Assembly (NCBI RefSeq): GCF_905220365.1
Contig: NC_061127.1
Location: 5,084,001-5,148,000, forward strand
Direction of reading: 5' to 3'
Length of the DNA: 64,000 nt
Source of the DNA: Vanessa cardui
Taxonomy: Eukaryota; Arthropoda; Insecta; Lepidoptera; Nymphalidae
Shown: positions 33,383 to 46,160 of the stretch, piece by piece
How the letters are laid out: each line of letters starts with the position of its first letter
Position numbering within the stretch: the stretch's first letter is position 1
Position numbers and translations under genes: made by a program
Notes under the pieces: model-generated
The model's database searches: none
Told to the model about the DNA's origin: nothing
Seen by the model: only the letters and a program-made list of their open reading frames with translations

Positions 33383-34544
33383 TTTGCATATATTACATAA
33401 GTAGCAGAAATTCAACATTGACGCTGCAAGAAATACCAATTTTCATCAACACAGTGCCCAATTCATGCCATTCAAATAAAACCATAAAATATTAATAGCG
33501 TACTTACGTTCAATTCATTCAATGGCAAATATAATCCTAACTGGACAATATTTTACCATCGTAAAGCTGAAGCGGAGGTTTGTTTATACACACGAACATA
33601 CATGTTTGAAGTAGACGCTATCATTTTAATTGACTTCTGTGTGCAAGCATTAATCAAAGCAACTGGACCCATATTATCGATATTTGATTCCCTCATTTCC
33701 AAATTACATGCAAATACAATTAGTACAGAAACTATCAATAATTGAAAATCTTAAAAACGCTTGAAAGATAGGTTACTCAGATTGACAAACTGGCCACCGC
33801 CGCCATCACCTTCTAACTGTTAAATCAATTCCATCGTCCACGTAGAAATTTGGCAACTCTTATTTTTCTCGAATCCAAATTCTCTAACAGCACGTGTATT
33901 CACCTGCTCCTATAAGCATTAAAGTGAGTTGTGACGAGGCAGGATTTAGCTAAGGCTGCTAGGACAGTTCATTCTTCCAGACTATACTGATCGTCTTCGC
34001 ATTTGGATACTACTTACCATCACGTGGAGTTGAGTCATAATCTACTCGGAGTGCGTGTTGTTACACTGGACAGTTATGTTTGAAATTCATTTTAAAATAT
34101 CTAATAGCAACAAAGAATTTGGCAACAACACAAAAGAACACTTTGTATGTAGCATTACGTTTTCCATTGCATGTCATTGCACTTAAAGGTCAAGCAATTT
34201 TATAAGACGTCAGTTAACCTTCAATTTAATATTTGCATAAAACGACTGCCGGTATTTACTCACAGTTTTTCATTTCAAAAGGTTTCTACTTAAGATGTCA
34301 GACAATTTCTATAGAATGAAATATTAATGTTGAGTCGATGAAACGATGATTTCAAATCAGAGTTCCTGTCGTCCGCTCTTGAGAATAGCTTCGCTCTTTA
34401 TAAAATGTTTTAAGGCTTCTTGCTCACAATGCGGTGGAGTTTCAAACAAGTCGTCACGAATGAAAAACTTTAAGAAAAACGAAAATTATTTCACTTACTT
34501 AATTTCACGTGAACACATAAAATTAGTGTTTGGATTAATGTAGA

Positions 34545-34787
34545 CTAGCGACCCGCCCCATCTTCGCTCGGGTGCAATACTGATCCTAAATATACTACAG
34601 AATTTGTTTATTTACGACATCATATTAGAAACTTCAAATATTATTAGTGTTTTATTACTATACTGACAATGTACTATATAGAAAAACTTTCTTCTCGAAT
34701 CACACTATTAAAAAAAAACGCATGTGTCGTATAATTTTAAAGATCTAAGCATACATAGGGACAGACACCGATAAGCGACTTTGTTTT
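34545..34787 (-). mobile_element. Helitron-like element (family D)
   Basis: Minus-strand copy. Its 3' end is at the left, 'ctagcgacccgccccatctt' (CTAG 34545-34548), and its 5' block 'ggacagacaccgataagcga' is at the right. It lies about 60 bases from the palindromes at 34846. Confidence 0.75.
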
Positions 34788-34845
34788 ATACTATGTAACG
34801 ATTAACAAAAAAGGAAAACAATAGAAAATATTGCTTAAAATGTAA

Positions 34846-34901
34846 CATTTCATAATTCAATCATTCGACTAATCATAGTCGAATGATTGAATTATGAAAT
34901 G
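34846..34901. repeat. Perfect inverted repeat, 26-bp arms, 4-base loop
   Basis: Arm 34846-34871 (starts 'catttcataattcaatc') is the exact reverse complement of 34876-34901 (ends 'gattgaattatgaaatg'). The loop is ATCA. It overlaps the next palindrome by 10 bases. Confidence 0.97.
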
Positions 34902-34939
34902 ATATAATCATATCATGATATGATTATATCATTTCATAA
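34892..34939. repeat. Perfect 48-bp palindrome with no spacer
   Basis: The sequence from 'ttatgaaatgatataatc' to 'gattatatcatttcataa' equals its own reverse complement across all 48 bases, centred between 34915 and 34916. Its first 10 bases are also the last 10 of the right arm of the preceding hairpin, so the two structures are mutually exclusive there. Confidence 0.97.
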
Positions 34940-35477
34940 GAATATTATCAGTGTTATTTTCAAGTGTAAGGTGTAATTATTATGTACACTTGACACAACC
35001 GTATAAAGTATACTCAAATATAGACATGACTTACACAAACAAATCACTATAATCACTTGTTTGAACTTTCATTCGAAAAATGCTTTTAAATATTCAATAT
35101 TATAATCGAATGAGAAACGAACGATGCCTCGTGTTGTATACTTATATTTCCCATTAAATTGTCGACAACATCTGGGTTGAAACATTTGCAATTCTTCAAA
35201 AAGCGACGAACAATTGCCCAACATTTTATCAATTACGTTTGCCAACTTCAATTAATTACACAAACTTTTGTTGGTAAAACTCGATAACACAAGTCGTTAT
35301 TTTTCCTCGGGTGGGGACGCAGCTTTATAAGCATTCCTTACTGAAAGAAAGGGTATCTTGTGCCTGAGGTAAGATTCTTTATTTATATTTGTACAGTAAT
35401 TTATTAAATTATTATATTTTTCCGGATCATTACTGTTATTTGGCTTTAATTTAAACTATTTAATGAAATAAACCGAC

Positions 35478-35662
35478 TCCGGTAGGAAGGGTGTGAGCCA
35501 GTGTAACTATAGACACATATTAGCTTACAAGGTGGCTTGTGCATTGATGACGTATACGTTTTTTGTATATTTCTTATAACGCCAATATATGTAGACAGTG
35601 GCACCACTGTCACAATAGATGTCACACACTTACTATCAGGAGACCCATTTGGAAAACCTACC
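35478..35662 (+). repeat. Family B repeat, degenerate
   Basis: Plus-strand copy with 'gtgtgagccagtgtaactat', 'aggtggcttgtgcattgatg' and 'ctatcaggagacccat'. The 5' end is missing. Confidence 0.65.
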
Positions 35663-36359
35663 TTATGATGAATAAAAGTGTCAAATGGATACATCAAAAC
35701 ATATAAAGTGTATTCACCGTAGTATTGATATAAGAATACCAAGATAATGACATAATATCGATTTTTGTTCATTTATATTCGAATTAAAATATTCGATATA
35801 AATTCGAGGACAAGAATATATTTTAATATATTTTCTTTGTACTTCCATCACCGAACATTTGCTTATAAACAAATAAATACACGTTTTATTAGAAGTTTAT
35901 TTATTTTATTATATTTATATGCAGTACATCATTCCTGAGTCGTAAAGGCTCTTCGATAAGCATATAAAATAATTTTACGTCGTATACAAATCTTCAAAGC
36001 CATAATACCATCTGGGGTTAGTTGATAGTCATGATGAATATCGATTTTTGTTTTATATTTAGAATGAAATAAGAAAGCAACTTTAATCGTGTACCATAAA
36101 CTAAGTACTAAAGTAAGTAAATAAACCGTTTATATTAAAGTAGACACATACAAAGAAGTGACCTAGGTATTCTAAGGCATCCTCCATTATTTGGCTACTG
36201 CAATTTTCTTGCATTAGATTTCATATAAGGTAGGTAGCCATGTTATTGTTGATTCGTACGAATAATGACCTGTTTACCTAATAACTGATCACGAATAATC
36301 AGTGGTCCTAACGTCATAGTAAGATGCTACATATTGTTTTCGTATGCTTTCGTATTATT

Positions 36360-36545
36360 CCGACGGTCAAAGGTTCCGACGGCCTCAAGATACTGAGAGC
36401 ACCCTGATCATGGTTAGACTCCTCTATGGAGGCGAGAGGGAATGCGCATAGCGCGGTCTCCTTCTTTTTGATGCATCTGTTTCACGGTCCTGCCCTGAGG
36501 CGTCTTTCAATGACTGCCTCGCAGAAGTAGGCCACAGCGTTCGTC
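36360..36545. repeat. GC-richer patch, probable dispersed repeat fragment
   Basis: About 185 bases clearly richer in GC than the flanks ('ccgacggcctcaagatactg', 'cacggtcctgccctgaggcg'). One plus frame is open for roughly 30 codons only. It recalls repeat-derived sequence in Lepidoptera but I cannot name the family. Confidence 0.35.
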
Positions 36546-37324
36546 GTAATGCGTAATACTTAACATACAAAGCGGGTGATTCCTATAGCTATACTATCTA
36601 ATGCTATTGGGCTAATCCACGTTCCCCAAGTCTAACACATAATTGGTCGAAAATTATTTATAATGACGCATAAAATATACGATTATTAGGAGTTTGTAAT
36701 TTGTTATTAAGCTGATGTTTCTTACATTAGCATCAAGTACATTTAAGCTTCAATATAAATCTCAGTTTTTATCAATTGAATTGGATTTGATCTTAAACTT
36801 GCAATATTTTTGATCCATTAAATTCAATGATCTTTTGCACCATCAAAAAGGATTGGAAGGGTTCTTATGAAATTGAATAATTAAATTGGCTTTCAGAGAA
36901 CTTGCCTTGTATACTGGAACAATTCAAACATTGCTTCAGCCGCTTAGTAGAACAAAAGCGCGGCTGGCTTTCGGTATTGGGAAACAGCCTTTTGTGATCC
37001 TAGACAAGCCCACTTGGTATAATGTTAAATATTGTTTATTGAAATTGCCGAATTGATTTAGTTACAAATTATTTTATAAGTTACGTACAGTACGAATAAA
37101 CTTTAAAACTAAATTTAATCTTTTAATACCGAGACGAATATTTGATTTAAATTTATTCCAGCTTAGATTTATTATAAGATATATTTGTTTTATTTTAGTT
37201 AATCTGTTTCACCTCTGAAAATGTAAAAAAGTAGTGACATTTAATACACGATTTTTAGAAAAAAAAAAAAATTCGATTTTTGACATAAGATCCTCTATTC
37301 CAAACGAACCCCGATGAACTTTCA

Positions 37325-37436
37325 GCCTCGTTTTCTCACCTGCATGCCCCCTGGTGTTGCAGATGTCCATGGGTGGTGGTAGTCACTTTCCATCATGTGA
37401 GCCTACTGCTCGTTTGCCACCTATGTCATAAAAAAA
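37325..37436 (+). repeat. LINE 3' tail
   Basis: Contains 'ggtgttgcagatgtccatgg', 'ccatcatgtgagcctactgc' and 'tcgtttgccacctatgtcat', then an A run, which is a LINE 3' terminus. The last 70 bases align with the 3' end of family B. Confidence 0.65.
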
Positions 37437-37789
37437 GAACTGAATTTTTTATATTGGAATCTATCATTGCTAGAAAATACTTAGCGAAGATTTATACAAT
37501 ATAGGAACTATCGATCGTAATTTTTAACGCGAGGGTACGAGTATAGCTGAATACGATAAACCAAAATTTCCGTATAATCATGTGAGAAATGATGAAAAGC
37601 GTTTGAGGCAACGTAACGTTAAGGTAATAAAGATTATACAAAGTGGTATCGGTTCGGTCTCTGGGCGATTATTTATGGTAATATTTATACACAACAAACA
37701 AATATTTATCATTCGCTTTCTCATATCTGCTATATTAAATGCAAATACATATACTTTGGAGGTTGAAACAACGAACGGAATTGTATAAA

Positions 37790-38019
37790 ACAAAGTCACT
37801 TACCGATCTCTGTCCCTATGTATGCTTAGATCTTTAAAATTACGCAAGGTACTTTGATGCGTTTTTTTTTGTAATAGATAGAGTAATTCGAGGAAATGGT
37901 TTTTTGTATAAAACACATGGACAATGTAGTAAAGAAACACTGATGGTGTTAGAAGTTTTTAATTTGTAGTATATTTAATATCAGTATTTCACCCGTGCAA
38001 AGCCGGGGCGGGTCACTAG
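37790..38019 (+). mobile_element. Helitron-like element (family D)
   Basis: Plus-strand copy with 'gtccctatgtatgcttagat', and the 3' end 'cgtgcaaagccggggcgggt' closed by CTAG at 38016-38019, then T. Confidence 0.78.
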
Positions 38020-38024
38020 TATTC

Positions 38025-41000
38025 CTATAAAATATTTGAATTAAGGTAACAATATTTTTTTAAAGATATTCAATACACGAATTAAACATATTCTTAAGTT
38101 AGGCCTTTAAAAATAAGTTATATCTAATGAAAATGATTTTATCTTTCTTGTTAATAGTTTAAATTTGCTAAATCTAAAACATCAATGAATTTCTATATTA
38201 ATAGTACGATAATAAAGTTATGTATATAAAAAATATCCGAAAATAAGTTAAGGTTAATTTCTTGTTTGTTTGATCACTAAATTAACCTAATTTTTGAAGC
38301 ATTGTAATGAATTTATATAGAAAGGTAAATTGTTTGGACTAGTTTTCAAATATTACAACAACAGATTATTACGATGTTTCCTTATTTTAATTATAATATT
38401 AAGACAAGCAAGCGTTTAACATAATGTGCCGGATGTTATAAGCACTTAAGGTCTTCAAAAAGGTCTTCAACCAAAAATATAAGCGAAGGAGCGTATGTAG
38501 CGTAGCCAAGACAATTATCTGGCTTTTCTTGTGCATCTATCTTAAGAAAACTAAAATTATTCATTAAAACCTCAAACTTTTTTATAAAAAAATACTCTAT
38601 TTAATTATATATACCGAGATTGTAAAGTATCGCAGGATTGTGATCCGTAACACACTGTTAACAATTTAACGCATTAATCGAAGTGAAATTCAATTAAACT
38701 ATTAAAACTCAAACTCAAATTCCTTTACTCAACATAGACGTAGTACACTTATTGATGGTCAAATTACCTGAGCAGAACCGGCGAAAGAAAATCAGCGGGT
38801 CTTTTTTTGTCAAATTAATTAGATACATAATTGTATATAAAAAAAGAAACAGCTAGGAGGCGATCGTTTTATTTCCAAGGTGTGCTATCAAACATAAACT
38901 CACTAATTATATAGTACACAAGTTTAACACCTTTAGCACACAAGCGTTCTTTAACATTTTTTGTAAATTTGACTGTAACCTAACCTAATCGAAAGATTAA
39001 AATCATCAAAATTGTATTAGTTTCCAAACTCATACATATTTTTCGAAGCATCAAAAAGTTTTAATTAGATTTTTTTATCAGTAACGAGGGGTTGGGCATA
39101 AACTCGTAATCAGGCATAATGACATCCGAAAATGTAAGTCCAATCGTTGACATTTGTAGTATATTTTCGATATTCACATCAACTATGAAACTTTTTGGCT
39201 GTCTCGTGATCTATGTATATCATACTGACGTTGTTAGCATGTACGATAAAAAATAAATAAATCCTAATGAATCTTTTTGATGCTTCGACACATTGAAAAT
39301 CAGTTTTTATACATAAAGTATTTATTAATGTTTGCTATTCTCCTATATAAATTTTTCCCTTGTTTTTTTTTTTAATTGTTAACATAAAAATATAACACAA
39401 GAGCAGGATCGCTAAGTCTGGAGATTCACTCTACATATATCTTTATAGGTAAATATATGTTACATCTATTTACGTAATTCAACAGATATTAATAGCCTCT
39501 TATTGTGATCTGTGTCTGCTAACGAAGCTATATAATATGATCAATCGCAAGCCATAAATAAAGGCCACATGATTAATTAATACTAATAAAATCTATAATC
39601 ATGATAACATAAATACTGCAAATAGTGTATTAAGTATATTCCTTAATCTTGATTTTATACGATATGCGTAAATGTATGAAAAGTAAGAAATGTAGATAAA
39701 TTTCGTTAATTTATTGATTTAATTTCTATTTTATTTCTATTAATTAAGTCTACTAGATACTTTTGTTACTACATAATCATACGTTAATATCTTTGTTAAA
39801 ATCTCGAAACGAAAGGTCGTATTTTTTACAGACTCTCAACACATACATAATAAAGAAGTTTCAAAGGAAGATAAAAGGTTGCGTAGTTATTTTTTTTCAC
39901 GGCTGGTTCGTGAAAAGGTACGTAAGTGGGAGTAGATTTCACAGGTCATTAGAGAGAACTAGGTCAATGACCTTCTTAAATTTATGTCGGACGCTTTTTA
40001 TTTCTAAAATTTTAAAAAGTATTTCGATTATCATATTAATTTTTCAACCTTTAACGCACAGATATTTAAATTTTTATAATCGTTTATGTATAGTAATAAA
40101 ATATACTTTGTCGACGTAACACAAATATATGCAGAAGGCTCAGGCGATACAACTAGCTCAATATACTTCTAAAAGTCTACTATTACTTGAAGAATTAATT
40201 AAACTTATCCTATCACGATATATGTATATGTTCTTAATACCAAATAAATGTATTGTATTGTGCGTATAGCTGCATATCGAATATTGGTTATGGTCTAATT
40301 TTGAAGAGCTCTAGTCATAGATAAACAGAAAAATAAAGAGGATTCTTGGTTGTAGTTTAAACTGTTGTGATTCAATAAAGGTTTTATATCAAAGTGCAGA
40401 ATATAAGAAAATAATTATCGACAAATTCCAATTCTATTGAATAAACGCGAAGTTTCGCGGAACCCACAATTTTTTATTAATTGTCGTTATAAAAATTAAA
40501 TCCGGTTCGCTTGTTCAAGATTAAGCCTGCAATCTTTATTAAGATTAACCTATTTTATCTACTAAGACAAATCAGTTATCGTTGATTTAAAAGCTAATAA
40601 TAAAAATATAATAGTTATGAGAAATTCATTAGGTTTGCTAGCAGGTATAATATTCAGCATACCTTAAGAGCTTGTTATTAACGTGCATAAGGGATGCGAT
40701 GCAGTGGTTCGGAAGTAGTCCCAATGGCCAGTAAAATTTATGGTCACTTTGTAAAGCACAAGGGAGATAAACATTTACCTTTCAAAGTATGCACTTGGTG
40801 AAATACATTGAATATTTTGAGCCAACTATACATCGCAATGTTATTTGAATATCCTGGTATAAAATTAATATATTTAAATTTTGAAGCATACATATCTTTT
40901 GATTTAGAACACTGTATAAATATAGTAAACAAAAAAATAACAGCCTGATTTTTTTGAGATAAGCTAAGAAAATACGGAACGAAAATCTTATTGAAAATTA

Positions 41001-42345
41001 CAAAAAAGAAATAACAATATTTGGTGCAGCCAAACATACAGGCTGGTTTTATTTAAGTCGGATATAACGGAGCAGCATGTCCGAGCCCGTTTTTAAAACA
41101 CATGACGTCAGCATAGCGTCACGAGTGTTAGGGTTTCGATCTTTATCCATCCTCGGAGGTTTGAAATTAAACTCAAGGAATATTCTTCTCTGATTTATTC
41201 CAATATGGGGCGGTCCGATTGCTCCGACGGCTCGACCAAGCCTGTCGATACCGGCGGGCGCTTGATCTTTTATAACAAAAATTGGTGGGTAAACTTATTC
41301 ACTCAACATAAAAGCTGTTTATCAACACTAGAATATTTCAGACTAATTTAACATTTCAAAATTCACTAAAATTATTAATTTAACAATCAAATACTTTTAA
41401 ATTATTAAAATAATCATTTCTGGACACGTGTTTTTCTTAAATTCGTGGTTTCGCGCCGACAGATATTATCACTAACAATAGGCAGAATAATACCAATAAT
41501 TTAAAATACCAGATCGTAGACTCGAACTGGGAACCTAAGGATCTGCAGTTAATTTAATAAGGCGTCTCGATCTCACTTGGAAGCATTCAATTACTTTAAA
41601 AACTTCCAACTTATCGGAAAATGCTTCATAACCAGAGATCTATTATTTAATTATTGGGAAAACGAGTTTCAGACACAAATTGCTTAATGAACTCGGCGAA
41701 AACAAGAAAATCGCAATCGTAAATCACAATTTTATAGCGGCGACGAAAATATCAATTTCATATTTAGAAATATATATATATTTGTTTTAGTTGTAATAAA
41801 ACTGCGTCCGGGAAAAGTAATTTGAGCAGATCGCTAGAGTATCACCGCTTCGCGTATGTTTTAGCCCGCATGAGACGTAAACTTCCGCCTGAATAATAAT
41901 CTGGAAAGATTTCAAATACCTATCGTTTTCGTAAATATTATAGTGCTTAATTCGACCTGCGGAATTTTAGAGGCATGGTTCACGTTGCATGTACTGGTCA
42001 TGTACATACTTTCGTCTAATGATTTGAAAAATACTTGAAACATCACAAATAACTATTATACGTGAATGACGTTTTTAACGTTTTATAAATGTGGAATGGC
42101 ATTTATATAGCAACTCATTATTACAAACAAAACTTTCATGGAATGCTCACATATTATAAATAATAAAAATAACGTATAGCTTTTTTTCTTTATTAAAACA
42201 AACATTAAACAAATATAAAGTTTGAAATTACGTAGTTTTAAAACATTCGTAATACACGTGGTACATTAGAGCGTGAAATGAAAAAATGTGCAAAAAACTA
42301 ATTGTGAGCTCTGTAGTGTGATTTCTATGTTTGCTATATTCACAG
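38025..42345. other. Unassigned intron sequence
   Basis: Mostly featureless AT-rich DNA. ORFs of 118 codons (39763-40119) and 97 codons (40744-41037, minus) have no recognisable domain. A GC-richer patch at about 41085-41270 ('cggtccgattgctccgacgg') may be a repeat fragment. A tRNA-like B-box scrap lies near 41520. Confidence 0.4.
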
Positions 42346-42347
42346 TT

Positions 42348-42492
42348 GACCTTACATCTTCGTTCCCAAGGTCAGTGGTGCATTGACGATGTAAGGTACG
42401 GAAAATATTTCTCACAGTGCTATTACAGTATCAATGTCTATGCGCGGTGGTGATCATTTACCATCAAATAGCCCATTTAATGGTAACTTACT
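42348..42492 (+). repeat. Family B repeat, 3' half
   Basis: Plus-strand copy from 'cttacatcttcgttcccaag' through 'gcattgacgatgtaaggtac' to 'accatcaaatagccca'. The 5' half is absent. Confidence 0.65.
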
Positions 42493-42604
42493 GCTTTAAA
42501 AAAGCTCAATCGCACTTATCAGAGATTTTATGTGATTTAAGTGACATAAAAAGTCAAAACGATACGTGCGTATGCCCACAAAGAAGCGATTTAGTTTAAA
42601 CGTA

Positions 42605-43228
42605 ACACTCAAAGAGATTTACTGTTTCATAAATTCAAATAATTTCTAAAAAAAATACAGTGGTAAAGAAGGCATTTTATTCAATACAAGATTATACGGA
42701 CGATAAAAAAGCGTGGAAATAATACTTATTGACTTCCCGGCAATATATGACATACATAATTATGTAACTGTATTTATCTAACATGACTGAATTTTTGAAT
42801 ATTGAAAAACACTAACTACTGAATTACTAGTCGGTTCTTCTCGGTAGAATCAACTTTCCGAACCGATGGTAGCTTCACGAAATATAGTTTTTTTTTATGA
42901 TATAGGTTGGCGGACGATCATATGGGCCACCTGATGTAAAGTAGTCACCATCAAGAAATATTAACTATTCCTTACATCGTCCATGTGCCACCAACCTTGG
43001 GAACTAAGATGTTATGTCTCTTGGCCTGTAGTTACACTGGCTAACTCACCCTTCAAACCGGAACACAAAAATACAGAGTACTGTTATTTGGCGGTTGAAT
43101 AACTGATGAGTGGGTGGTATATACCTAGACGGGCTTGCACAAAGCCCTACCACCAAGTAAAATAGTTAAATGACGATAAAAAAGTACCCATAAAAAGCCT
43201 ACTTGAATAAAGTATATTTTTATTTTGA
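42605..43228 (+). pseudogene. LINE family C 3' end, interrupted by a family B element
   Basis: The plus-strand LINE C-terminal remnant ('attcaatacaagattatacg', 'gataaaaaagcgtggaaat') and UTR ('cttctcggtagaatcaact', 'gatggtagcttcacg') stop at about 42890. They resume at about 43160 with 'gttaaatgacgataaaaaag' and end 'acttgaataaagtatatttt'. The 270 bases in between are the family B copy 42902-43159. The LINE is therefore older than the family B insertion. Confidence 0.75.
42902..43159 (-). repeat. Family B SINE-like repeat nested in a LINE
   Basis: A minus-strand copy with T run, 'ggttggcggacgatcatatg', a small deletion around 'agtagtcaccatcaagaaat', and a good 5' end 'gcacaaagccctaccaccaa'. 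It sits inside the family C LINE end. Confidence 0.85.
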
Positions 43229-43571
43229 TTGGTCGAAATAGCAACAATCGTGTGGAACATGTAACTCGCGGCGAATATTTCGGCTTGCGGTACTGACTGC
43301 AATTCACTTTGAAACGCGTTGTACACGTTTAAATAGTACAGATTAGTTTCGAACTTAAGACTGCAATGCTTTCAACGATTTCAATTATCAACCGTGACAT
43401 ATTAAAGTACCTACTAGAAACGCAACTGAATGTGCGTTATGTAAACCTTGCTACGGTTATTTAACGACTATTTTATGAGGTAGTGGAGCCGCTCTGACTC
43501 AATGTCACCATGCGTCTGAGATTAATAGAAGCTACTGCTATGTGGATTAGTTAGCTAGCCAGATTTAACTT

Positions 43572-43765
43572 TTTTATCGCAATGTAAGTAGCTGAAGCAC
43601 TTGTGTTATGGAAAATCAGAAGTAACGACGCTACCACAAATAGCCAGACCCAAGAAAATTATTGAACTTTTTCTACATCGACTCGAACGGGAATCGAACC
43701 CGAGTCCTCGGAGTGGCGTACCCATGAAAAGCGGTGTACACACTACTCGATCAATGAGGCCGTCA
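43572..43765 (-). repeat. tRNA-derived SINE (third family)
   Basis: The minus strand begins with a tRNA-like head, 'gacggcctcattgatcgagt', carrying the B box 'gggttcgattcccgttcga', then the body. The 3' part on the plus strand reads 'gctgaagcacttgtgttatg'. Its partner on the plus strand is 58999-59232. The head has an A/B box but lacks a full cloverleaf, so it is not a functional tRNA. Confidence 0.75.
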
Positions 43766-43798
43766 AACTTATCATCATAATTACTCATTACATAGTAC

Positions 43799-44045
43799 AA
43801 AACAAAGTCGCTTACTCTGTCCCTATATTCGTTCCTATATCTAGATTTTTAAGCGTTTTTTTTTTAAGAAATAGAGTGTTTCGAAAGGAAAGTTTTTGTA
43901 TATAATACACGGAGAATATGTAAAAGATATTCTCCGAACACTGATAATATAATTTTAGAAGTTTCTAATGTGGTGTCGTAAATAAACAAATTCTGTACAT
44001 TTAGTATCAACTTTGCACCCAAGCGAAGCCGGGGAGGGTCGCTAG
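43799..44045 (+). mobile_element. Helitron-like element (family D)
   Basis: Plus-strand copy with 'aaaacaaagtcgcttactct' at the start and 'aagcgaagccggggagggtc' then 'gctag' at the end (CTAG 44042-44045), followed by T. Confidence 0.75.
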
Positions 44046-44049
44046 TTCT

Positions 44050-45095
44050 GGTATAAAGTAAGTAAAATAACTACTTCATAAGATACATATGTGTATGTAT
44101 AATGTATAATATTAAGTTGAGTGCTACAAAGCATTTGAAGAACAGTTTCGTCTAAAGTTTCATATCAAACGCAGTTGTATCGCTATAAACTTCCAACCCC
44201 CTTTTAAACGCTTGTAAAGAACTCATAAACGCTACAATGTTTACATTTTAGGATCTCTTAAAGAATTTAAGACAAATTGAAGTAAGCGCACTTATTCGTC
44301 AGAGGAAAATGTATGCCATAGAAACTAGTTTAAAACTAGTTTAACGAATTGTACATGTATTTTTACTTACAAACCAGACAAAAATAAGTATAAGAAAGAA
44401 GAGAAGAAGAAAAATATTATGTTGCACAAGTTTATAAGTATTATATATGTATATACATTATATGTACATATACAAAAGGAAGTGCGTTTCTTTCTATCTA
44501 TTACAACAAATCAAATTCCAAAACAGAGGAACAACGTGCTTCCTAAAGTACTAGTAGACAAACTCATACATTTTTTAACTTCTCGAATATTGTACTGGTC
44601 GCTAGTGGAACTTCACGTTTATTCAAAATATTTATTACGTACTAGCTATACCTGTTATTATATGATGTTACATAGGTACGATGAAATTTTTAATTTAATT
44701 TCTATAGTCTGTAAAAGTTTGCATCAAACCAACACGTACTCTTTTATCCAGTTCTATCGAATATCAATGTTATTACATTTACAACCTTGTCAATACTTGC
44801 GAACGTACGTCAATGCATCCTGAGTATATTCGTGCATATGTTTTGGACTTCCACTGTACTAAGATCTTTGTCCAATATCAGCAGATACTTTATCATTCGA
44901 TATTGTATCGATATTGTAAATAAATGTACTCTTTGGCTCAGAGTTTTGATAGGTTGTATCGAATGTAGTTTAATCGTTCGTTCTCGACCATAGCGTACAT
45001 GTCAACAATGAATTGTTAAAACAGTTGACGACACTTCAGAATATGGTTAGTTTGATTATCTCTAATCATTATACGATACGCAAAAAAATCCATAC
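44050..45095. other. Unassigned sequence with a long chance ORF
   Basis: Contains the longest ORF of the window (134 codons, plus, 44419-44823). It is rich in Tyr, Leu and Ile as expected of AT-rich DNA, with no domain or splice context that I can recognise. Confidence 0.4.
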
Positions 45096-45099
45096 AACT

Positions 45100-46160
45100 A
45101 ACTCTTCGATGTCACAGAGCCTGTCGTGAGAATATTATGATAAGTCCGAGATTATATCCATCATCTGTTCGCATAAACATAATTGGATAATCGTAATAAT
45201 TGTCATACTATTGATGTGTTTCAGCGACACCTTGATTGTTTTTGTGTCGCTTAGTGATAACAATACCTCGTTTTGTAATTTCTGTACCGACAACTACAGC
45301 TGTGACTTCAGGAGCTACGGCAGCATTAAAACACCTTTCATGCTCTGCATTCAATGGCATTCTATCTGCATTGATAATGACTTTGAATCATTTGTTGTTT
45401 CACCTTCTAGAGCAGTTTTAAAATCTTTTACTAAACATTTATATTCATAAAGCATAATCCAAAATTTAGCGATGATTTCTCAATTAGTTGTGGTACTGAA
45501 CATGCATCGAAGATCAATCTTTTTCTACGTTGTCCATGGGATAAATGTCCAGAAACTGGATTTTATTTAGATACTGAAAGAAGTGAACCAATCATATGAT
45601 ACACTTTAAACGTAGACGCGAAATTATTGTATTGTACAATGTTTGTTGCTCCAAATGATGTTTCAAAGCAAGAATTGTAATTTCTAATATGTTGAAGGAA
45701 ATATTCAGACTCCTCAGTAGTTCCCGTAACGTAGATAACAAGAGGTTCTGGTGGTTCAACCAGTTGTGGTAAATACATTTTGTCAGTGGAGTAGCACTAT
45801 ATCAGCAGTTTATTTTAAACATCATAGCGTGACAATACGGGCATTCTATATTCATTGAAGCAATGATCACATCGGGATTTATTGAGATTGGTTCTAGTTC
45901 TTGACTTAGTCTATTCTAATCGTTTATCATCCAGTAAATGGGCTCGCTCGTCAGGTTTTTCAGTATCTCTTGATAAAGATTCTTGTTCGAAGATCTGGAA
46001 TCTTGATCATTACGTTGACTAACTGTTTTGGCAACTCTCAAAGTAGAAATTCGGATTCTATTTGTTTCTAAACGTATTTATTGTTGGTATGTTGTTTCCG
46101 TAGCTCTTTGGGATGACGCTGCGCATATATTGTTGATGTTCCGATCTTTTGTTTCTTCAA
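45100..46160 (-). pseudogene. Helitron transposase N-terminal region, decayed
   Basis: Reading the minus strand from right to left gives, in shifting frames, the order of motifs found upstream of the Rep domain in animal Helitron proteins. These are a Cys-Pro-Tyr-Cys-His-Ala zinc-binding-like motif (about 45830), Gly-Thr-Thr-Glu-Glu-Ser and Tyr-Asn-Ser-Cys-Phe-Glu (about 45690), Ser-Phe-Gly-Ala (about 45650), Ala-Glu-His-Glu-Arg-Cys-Phe-Asn-Ala (about 45340) and Arg-Thr-Asp-Asp-Gly-Tyr-Asn (about 45160). Frameshifts and stops break it throughout. The Rep nickase and helicase parts were not found below 45100. The non-autonomous family D elements may have depended on a relative of this protein (inference). 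Confidence 0.7.

Noticed and set aside
39763..40119. 118-codon plus-strand ORF
   Set aside because: No recognisable motif. Phe/Ile/Arg-rich sequence is consistent with chance.
43677..43765. tRNA gene on the minus strand
   Set aside because: It has A and B boxes but no full cloverleaf, and it is followed by a SINE body shared with 58999-59232.
44419..44823. 134-codon plus-strand ORF, the longest in the window
   Set aside because: Its Tyr/Leu/Ile/Ser-rich composition is what AT-rich DNA gives. There is no domain, no splice context and no codon pattern unlike the flanks.
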